Part shown: piece by piece, positions 58,390 through 64,000 of the stretch | How positions within the stretch are numbered: the first letter of the stretch is position 1 | Layout of the letters: every line of letters starts with the position of its first letter | DNA from: Triticum aestivum | Taxonomy: Eukaryota; Streptophyta; Magnoliopsida; Poales; Poaceae | DNA: 64,000 nt | NCBI RefSeq assembly: GCF_018294505.1 | Contig: NC_057811.1 | Span: forward strand, 22,920,579-22,984,578 | Direction: 5' to 3' | The notes under the pieces: generated by a model | Told to the model about the DNA's origin: nothing | Databases searched by the model: none | Seen by the model: the letters and a program-made list of their open reading frames with translations, nothing else | Position numbers and translations under genes: made by a program

Positions 58390-59985
58390 TTTTGGTCCTG
58401 TGCATAATTGCTCGTCGTAATGGGCTCAAATTATTTAATTTGGCCTAAAGACATGTACAAACTTTAGTGGGCCCATTAAGTTAATGGGCCGTTACCAGGC
58501 CGAAAGTTAATGGTCGGCCCTCTCAACTCCCTTGTCGTTAACAGGCTGACATCGAAGCGGGCAACAGGTGGGCCCAATTGATTTCACGGGCCGTTAACAG
58601 GCTGTTACTAAGTTTGGGCTACATATGGCCCAACTATACTATGGGCCTTTAGCAGGCCAAAAGAGACAGCGGGCTTGTATTGGACCATGAAGAGCACGGG
58701 CCGCTAAGAGGCCAAAAGTCAGGTCGTATTGTAAATGGCCCAACTGTGTTGTGCGCCTTTAGCAGGCCGAAAGAGAAACCGGGCTAGTATTGGACCATGA
58801 AGGGCATGGGCCGTTAAAAGGCCAAAACTCAGGTCCGACTACAAATGGCCCAACTCATTTATGGTTCGTTAACAGGCTGAAAGGCACACAGGGCCGGGAA
58901 TTGGCCCAACACTTAAATGGGTCGCTAAAAGGCCAAAACTCAGGTCTGACTACAAATGGCCCAACAGATATATGGGCCGTCACAAGGCTGAAAGACACAC
59001 CGGGCCGGAAATTGGCCCAACACTTAAATGGGTCGCTAAAAGGCCAAAACTCAGGTCCGACTACAAATGGCCCAACTGATTTATGGGCCGTCAACAGGCT
59101 GAAAGACACATCGGGCCGGAAATTAGCCCAAGACTTAAATGGGTCGCTAAAAGGCCGAAACTCAGGTCTGACTACAAATGGCCCAACTGATTTATGGGCC
59201 GTCAACAGGCTGAAAGACACACCAGGCCAGAAATTAGCCCAAGATTTAAATGGGTCGCTAAAGGGCTGAAAGATGTACATCGTGAAAATTGGCCCGTCCA
59301 CTGAATGGGCCGTTAACAGGCCGAAATCTCATCGAGCCGATATTGAGCCCAAATATATAGCGGGTTGTTAACGGGCTCGAACTAACGATGGGCTGCAATG
59401 GTGTCAAATCTTTAACGGTCCGTTGACGAGCCGAATTAGCACATCTCGTATGGGCCGTGGGTTCAATGGACCTGACACAAGTAGGCCTTATATGGGCCGG
59501 CCTGCTATTTTTTACTGGGCCGGCCTTTTTCACCGGAATGGGCCACTGTTGGGCCGTGCCACATGTCGACCTATCATAGGCGCCTCTTGTCCAATGAGTG
59601 GATGACATCTGTCCCAACGGTGAGGCAACACGTGTTTCCTCCGGCCAATGATGATTTTACACGTGGAAAATCCCCATTGGTCCGGGCTGTTAACGGGTTA
59701 TCGGATCCAAAACCGGGCCCGATAGCTTAACGGCGTTCCGTTACAGTGGATGCCACGTGTCGGTCACCCTTAACGAAAGCACTTCTGTGACGCGCGATTT
59801 ATCGTCATGGAAGTTGACACTTCCGTGATGATAATTTTGGTAATGTCATGGAACACTTCTACGACAGCACAGGTATGACTATCTTGATTCTTTCATAAAT
59901 TTGTCATGGATGTACATGCATGACAGAAAACGTGACCTACTGTGACAAACACGTATCATCACGGAAGTGTATTTTTTTTGTAGTG
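58390..59985 (+). mobile_element. CACTA transposon 3' end with subterminal arrays
   Basis: The terminus ATTTTTTTTGTAGTG ends at 59985, the complement of CACTACAAAAAAAAT. Inward lie TGTCATGGA/CATGACAG words (59800-59960), then many GGGCCGTTAACAGGC(C/T)GAAA units. It is the same terminal type as 6072-6530. No matching 5' end was seen between the gene stop (58271) and here, so the element probably extends left through the gene. The likely 3 bp flank is TAG. Confidence 0.8.
58846..59289 (+). repeat. 111 bp tandem array in the CACTA subterminal region
   Basis: Units start at TGGCCCAAC at 58846, 58957, 59068 and 59179, exactly 111 bases apart, each holding GGGCCG(T)CAACAGGCTGAAAG and GGGTCGCTAAAAGGCC words. 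Because 111 is a multiple of three, both strands show long repetitive frames (58790-59269 plus, 58855-59301 minus); I do not regard these as genes. Confidence 0.9.
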
Positions 59986-60740
59986 TAGTAACATAACTAC
60001 ACCTCCAAGGATTTTAATTTTTGAAGCTTTTATCATTTTCTTTTTTTCAAAACTGAAAAGGCGATAGGGGGGTAGAGTTTGGAAATTGCACAACCCCTTT
60101 AGTCCGGGATGGTGTCCAATTCTACCGTCGACTACATCTGCTAGCACCGTCCCAGCCAAAGTCACAACTAAGGTTAACCAAGCCAGAGTCACGTTCTATT
60201 AAAGTTGCAAAAGAATTACTTTTTAATATGGCAAAACTAACTCTATCAACTATTATTAAAGGCTAAACAACTATTAATACAAAACAGTAGCAAAATTAAT
60301 ATTATAAAAATTTATCTACTGTTGTCTAACAGAAGCATACTACAACATGTTAAAATCTACAGAAAGAACTAACTAAAAATAATTGAAAACAACAATTAAA
60401 GGACCTAAACAACTATATAAGCAAAACAATAATGTTTTAATTAAAATCCTAATTTAAATTATTCTAAAAATAAGAAAATAAATCTTACTGTGACAACAAT
60501 CTAACATGTGACTAGGAGCAAAACGAACTAAATTTAAAACTATTTTTAAACTCAAATTATTCACAATCTAGGATTTGAAGCAAATTTGAACAAATTCATA
60601 TTTAAATCATTCAAATTTGAAAACTAATGGCACAAACAACAACTAGACAAAATTTTCAATCTAATGCAAAAAGAATCACTCAAACACATCAAATATTCTA
60701 AAAGATATAAGCGATAGAAAACAGAAACTAAAAACAAAAC
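59986..60740. other. AT-rich region, probably CACTA interior
   Basis: No gene is seen. It leads without a visible boundary into CCGGGACTAA subterminal repeats, so part of it likely belongs to the CACTA element ending at 61054. Confidence 0.4.
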
Positions 60741-60744
60741 AAAA

Positions 60745-61054
60745 CAAATTTCAGAACCCCTTTAGTCCCGGTTGGTGGCTTGAACCGGGACTAAAGGTCT
60801 AAAATTTAGTCCCAGTTGGAGCCACGAACCGTGACTAAAGCGCATCGCACCCTTCCCAGATTGTTGCTTCAACCGGGACTAAAGGTCCCATTTGAACCGG
60901 GACTAATGCCTGCCCGGCGCGCTAGCCGCTCGAACCGGGACTAATGCTCACATTAGTCCCGGTTCGTAATGCAACCACATTAGTCCCGGTTCATAATGCA
61001 ACCGGGACTAATGTGTAGATTGAGCTTGGACCAAAGCCCTGTTTTCTACTAGTG
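60745..61054 (+). mobile_element. CACTA transposon 3' end, CCGGGACTAA family
   Basis: About ten copies, in both directions, of TTTAGTCCCGGTT / AACCGGGACTAA lie before the terminus GTTTTCTACTAGTG (61041-61054). Its complement, CACTAGTAGAAAACAGGG, is identical to the 5' terminus at 62912. Confidence 0.85.
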
Positions 61055-61960
61055 TACTATATTGGTGCTACAGTATCACATGGTGACGCTTCTTTTTCTA
61101 GATGGTGGGAGGGTGCACGAGATTGATATGTTTTTACAGGTCAATTGCTGCTGATTGATTAAAAAACATTGGCCCGATCAAAACCGTAAGCTAAATCCAA
61201 AATTGAATACCTCAATCGAATGAAAGAGTTTCAAAAGTAGGGAACATAGTGTATTAAAAGAATTTAATGGAAGAGCTCCTTAAGAAATTGTTGATCCGAT
61301 CAAAATCGGGTGACCCAATTCTAAATTGAAGACCTCAATTAATTACAAGGCCTTAAAAAATAGAAAGCATAGTCTACAATGTAAAAGAACTGAATGAGAG
61401 AGATTTTAGAAATTGTTAACCCGGTCAAATGGATGACCCAATTTTAATTGGAGACCTCAATTGATTGAAAGGCCTTTAAAATTAAGGAGCATAGTGTTAC
61501 AGAGGTGTAGAACCTGGAGTATTTTATCCTGTGAGTCTTGATCCTACAGTCTGGCTGTGTGTTTATAATGTGTCAAGGGCATTAACGACATTTAGTTTCT
61601 TTTTTTTGCAGGAACGACATTTAGTTTCGATGGAATGGTATTAGAGGTTAATTAAGAAGACCCTGTAGGTGTGATGTTGTGGGGAGAAAATTATCCTGCC
61701 GTTGTTGTTAGGAAATTTTCTGTGTTGTACGTATGCCCATGGCTATACCTGCTAGTGCTACACCTGATGTTACTGCAAGTGTGTGTAAGGGAAGTAGCAA
61801 GGAGAAAAACCAAGAGCCTCTGTTACAAGTTGACTTGCAGCACTGATCTACTCTAGTATTCACATTCAGTTCAGATATTTTGGGGGTGTTCTATCACTGA
61901 AGTCAGTTCGTCTCTCAAAAGAAAACAGACGATGATAATAATTCTCTTATGTTATAATCA
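61055..61960. other. Anonymous region between CACTA ends
   Basis: Three diverged copies of a phrase built on GATCAAAACCG... CCCAATTxTAAATTGAxGACCTCAATTGATT...AAGGCCTT occur at about 61160-61230, 61290-61360 and 61420-61480, spaced near 125 bases. No gene is seen. Confidence 0.5.
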
Positions 61961-62210
61961 CTCCTCCGTAATATAGTGCATATAGATTTTTCTAAAAGTT
62001 AAACTTTGTAAACTTTGACCAAGTTTATAGACAAAATTGTCTATATCTACAGTACCAAACACTTACATTATGAAAATATAACTCATGATGTATCGAGTGA
62101 TGTGCATTTGGTATTCTAGAAGTACCTATTTTTCTCTCTAAATATGGTCAGAGTTTGTGACGTTTAACTTTTTAGAAAAATCTATAGGCAGTACATTATG
62201 GAATGGAGGG
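61961..62210. mobile_element. Stowaway/Mariner-type MITE, about 250 bp
   Basis: Imperfect terminal inverted repeats: CTCCTCCGTAATATAGTGCATATAG at the left (shown in part) and CTATAGGCAGTACATTATGGAATGGAGGGA at the right (in part). The interior is AT-rich with TTTGACCAAGTTTATAGA. A TA follows at the right; the left TA is not evident. Confidence 0.7.
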
Positions 62211-62499
62211 ATAACTCCGTTTCAAATTATAAGAAAACAAATTACTTGACCATCAAAGCCATGAGCCAAACGATCGTATAATGTTTCTTTTCCCATCCAT
62301 TTGCAGTACTTATGACCAAAGAACCGTATTGATTCCATACAGTGACCATATAATCTTTGAAATACCTTAATATATTATACATAATATTTATTGCACCCTA
62401 TTTTATTTTGGACCAAATTACTGCCAACACGCCCCTCCTTGCCTTCATCACACTTCATCGTTGCCAGTGCGGTGTCGATGGAAACTGATTCTCGCACCC

Positions 62500-62911
62500 C
62501 TTCCATTAATCCGACAGATCTTGGGGTAGGGGATCACGAGCTAAGTGTCTAGGTACGATGGTAACAGGGACACGAGGTTTTACCTAGGTTCAGGCTCTCC
62601 ACCAGGAGATAATACCCTATGTTCTACTTGTGTCTATTGTGTTGGAGTAAGTACAAAGTACAAATGTCTACCTAGAGATTGTTGTTTGTCCTCTATGGGC
62701 CTAGCCCCTCGGTTTATATAGATACCGGGGGTTCCTAGGGTCAGAGTATCCTAGTCGGCTACGTATGAGGAATCCGAGTCTTCTACGAATCCAACTTCTT
62801 GGAGTATACGTCAAGTTTTCTGAATCCTTTCGTTTAGGTGTTATGGGCCGCCCGAAGTGGCCCATGCCAGAATCGACACGGGAGGGGGGGAGTCCTTGAC
62901 ACGGCTCCTCA
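62500..62911 (-). mobile_element. Gypsy LTR/leader fragment
   Basis: The phrase GTCTAGGTACGATGGTAACAGGGACACGAGG (in part) and a TATATAGATACCGGGGG stretch near 62716 resemble the promoter-leader part of a Triticeae Gypsy LTR read on the minus strand. It is cut at 62911 by a CACTA terminus. Family and left boundary are uncertain. Confidence 0.45.
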
Positions 62912-63211
62912 CACTAGTAGAAAACAGGGCTTTGCTTGGGGCCTGGCCAGTCCATTAGTCCCGGTTCAGTCACGAACCAGGACCCATGGGGGGCATGCGT
63001 CCCGGTTCGTGCGCCCAGGGGGGCGGCCAGGCCTCGTGGGGCATTGGTCCCGGTTCGTCTAGACCCATTTGTCCCGGTTCCAGGCACGAACCGGGACCAA
63101 TGGACCTCGCTCCTGGCCCAAAGCCATTGGTCCCGGTTCGTGGCTGGAACCGGGACAGAAGGGGGGACATTAGTCCCGGTTCCAGCCACGAACCAAGACC
63201 AATGAGTTGCC

Positions 63212-63219
63212 TATATATA
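63212..63219 (+). promoter_or_regulatory. TATA box of the CACTA-borne gene
   Basis: TATATATA in GTTGCCTATATATACCCCC, directly after the subterminal repeats, with a GC-rich leader following. Confidence 0.6.
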
Positions 63220-63591
63220 CCCCCTCGCCGCCGAGCAGAGCACTCCACACTGCTCTGTTTTTTTTGGCCGGCGAGGGGAGAGCTTTGTGGTGCTCTAGCT
63301 CACCTCCTATGCACATGAGGTGTTCGATGAAATGCCCGAGCCACACTAGTTAAGCTTTCTCCTCTCGAAACTCGACCTCCGAGCTCCATTTTCCCTGAGA
63401 TTTGTCTAGGTTTAGCGGTCCGTCACGTCTCGTCCCCGTCTTCACCGCCATCGATCGCCCGTGCCGATCTCATCGCCGGCACCATCGTGGTGAGTCTCCT
63501 GTTCTTATCTTCTTTCTGAAAGAAAAAATTCTTACTTTAGATAGATACTTGCCTAATTTTCTTACTTTTATTATTGCTTGTTATTATATAG

Positions 63592-63886
63592 TGCGATGGT
63601 TTTGGTATCCGCCCCCGTCGGCCCTCGTCCTGTCTATGATTCGGATGTGGTATATGTTATCTTTTATAACTATTTGGTTCATTTATTGTTTATGACAATT
63701 ATGCCGACCAACATGACATAGATTTTATTTATCTAGGAGGTATGTGAACTGGAAATTCCAACCGACTCTATTGTCGAGAGGTTAAATTTAGTTGAAGAAG
63801 AAAACAATTACTTGAAGGAAAAAATAAAAAAATCGAGGAGGAGAAGATGGGGAGATAGCCCCGAGCAATTTGACGGGTACCGGTGA
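63592..63886 (+). pseudogene. Exons of a CACTA-borne gene with coiled coil (frameshifted)
   Basis: Exon 63592-63649 (ATG at 63596, SAPVGPRPVYDSDV) joins by GT-AG to 63737-63886 (EVCELEIPTDSIVERL, then NLVEEENNYLKEKIKK). The second part is a heptad-like coiled coil. This peptide type is common in Triticeae CACTA elements. After the run of As near 63816-63823 the frame appears to have lost one A: the current frame turns into SRRRRWGDSPEQ and stops at 63884-63886, whereas the neighbouring frame continues with an acidic GAG-GAG-GAG-AAG series. The gene is therefore probably broken here. Confidence 0.6.
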
Positions 63887-64000
63887 CCGCCCCCAAGGGT
63901 CGCCCCGAGCTCAATCATTGTTGGTTTGCACATCATGTACGTGGGTGTCATGTGTTGAGCCTTTTTGCTTCTTGTCTGTATCTTAGTTGGCTCATGTGAG

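Larger units (their letters stand above)
62912..64000 (+). mobile_element. CACTA transposon 5' end, CCGGGACTAA family, runs off the window
   Basis: The terminus CACTAGTAGAAAACAGGG is followed by about nine CCCGGTTCGTG/AACCGGGACC repeats (62960-63200), a TATA box (63212-63219) and transcribed sequence with two recognisable exons. The rest lies right of the window. Confidence 0.85.

Noticed and set aside
58790..59301. Repetitive frames on both strands that look like a 37-residue repeat protein
   Set aside because: They follow from a 111 bp tandem DNA repeat (divisible by three) in a CACTA subterminal region; both strands are open and neither has coding context.
60745..61020. Inverted CCGGGACTAA words as possible microRNA hairpins
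   Set aside because: They are the expected subterminal repeats of a CACTA end; pairing between copies needs no RNA gene.
62914..63318. Overlapping Gly/Pro/Arg-rich frames on both strands
   Set aside because: They are translations of CCGGTTCGTG-type subterminal repeats of the CACTA 5' end.

Overview
The window looks like an intergenic, transposon-packed piece of a Triticeae (wheat, Aegilops or barley relative) nuclear chromosome. The evidence is the family content: BARE-1/WIS/Angela-type Copia LTRs, Athila-type Gypsy LTRs beginning TGATACGTCTCCAACGTATC with a TGGCGCCGTTGCCGGGG-type primer site, a Tat-type Gypsy, a Tekay/Del-type Gypsy with a 4 kb LTR, CACTA termini with CCGGGACTAA and GGGCCGTTAACAGGC subterminal repeats, and Stowaway MITEs. 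Family names rest on recognition of motifs, not on a database search.

Layout. 1-6071: minus-strand Tat-type Gypsy, open at the window edge, inserted in the 3' end of a CACTA element (to 6530), which itself sits in the gag region of a plus-strand Angela-type Copia (6531-9575 plus LTR). Inside that LTR a complete minus-strand Angela-type Copia is inserted (11241-19809, exact 5 bp duplication CCCCT). The interrupted LTR resumes at 19810-19884 and is followed by a primer site and Copia leader (to 20199), so the LTR is shared between two tandem elements. 20200-23206: a truncated, defective Athila-type element, fused directly to a broken copy of a DUF295 gene (23207-23611).

23.2-30.7 kb is the gene-bearing island: the broken DUF295 copy, an intact two-exon DUF295 (F-box/KIB1-4-like) gene (25428-26831), a duplicated non-coding module, a DNA-transposon-like segment, and a 189-residue minus-strand gene of unknown function with a TATA box (29013-29579). 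30762-36719 is a Tekay-like Gypsy with a 4,008 bp LTR, an extra ORF upstream of gag, and a truncated gag.

38.3-60.0 kb holds one disrupted transcription unit. After removing two LTR elements with perfect target duplications (39054-46177, ACCCT; 48123-56092, GAATA), six phase-compatible exons (46761-58271) remain. They encode at least 353 residues of unrecognised protein and stop about 120 bp before a CACTA 3' end that carries a 111 bp tandem array (to 59985). I think this is either the accessory (TnpA-type) gene of that CACTA element or a captured host gene. An 865 bp tandem duplication holds two of its exons plus a MITE.

60.0-64.0 kb: the 3' end of a second CACTA family (to 61054), a Stowaway MITE (61961-62210), an LTR fragment, and the 5' end of another member of the same CACTA family (from 62912) with two recognisable exons of its resident gene.

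No rRNA, tRNA, CRISPR or prokaryotic features were seen. There is no clear new biological system. The strongest leads are the CACTA-linked multi-exon gene with duplicated exons, the domain-less protein of the Athila-like element at 48-56 kb, the PPT-LTR-PBS junction, and the roughly 4.7 kb inverted repeat with a spacer of about 75 bp.
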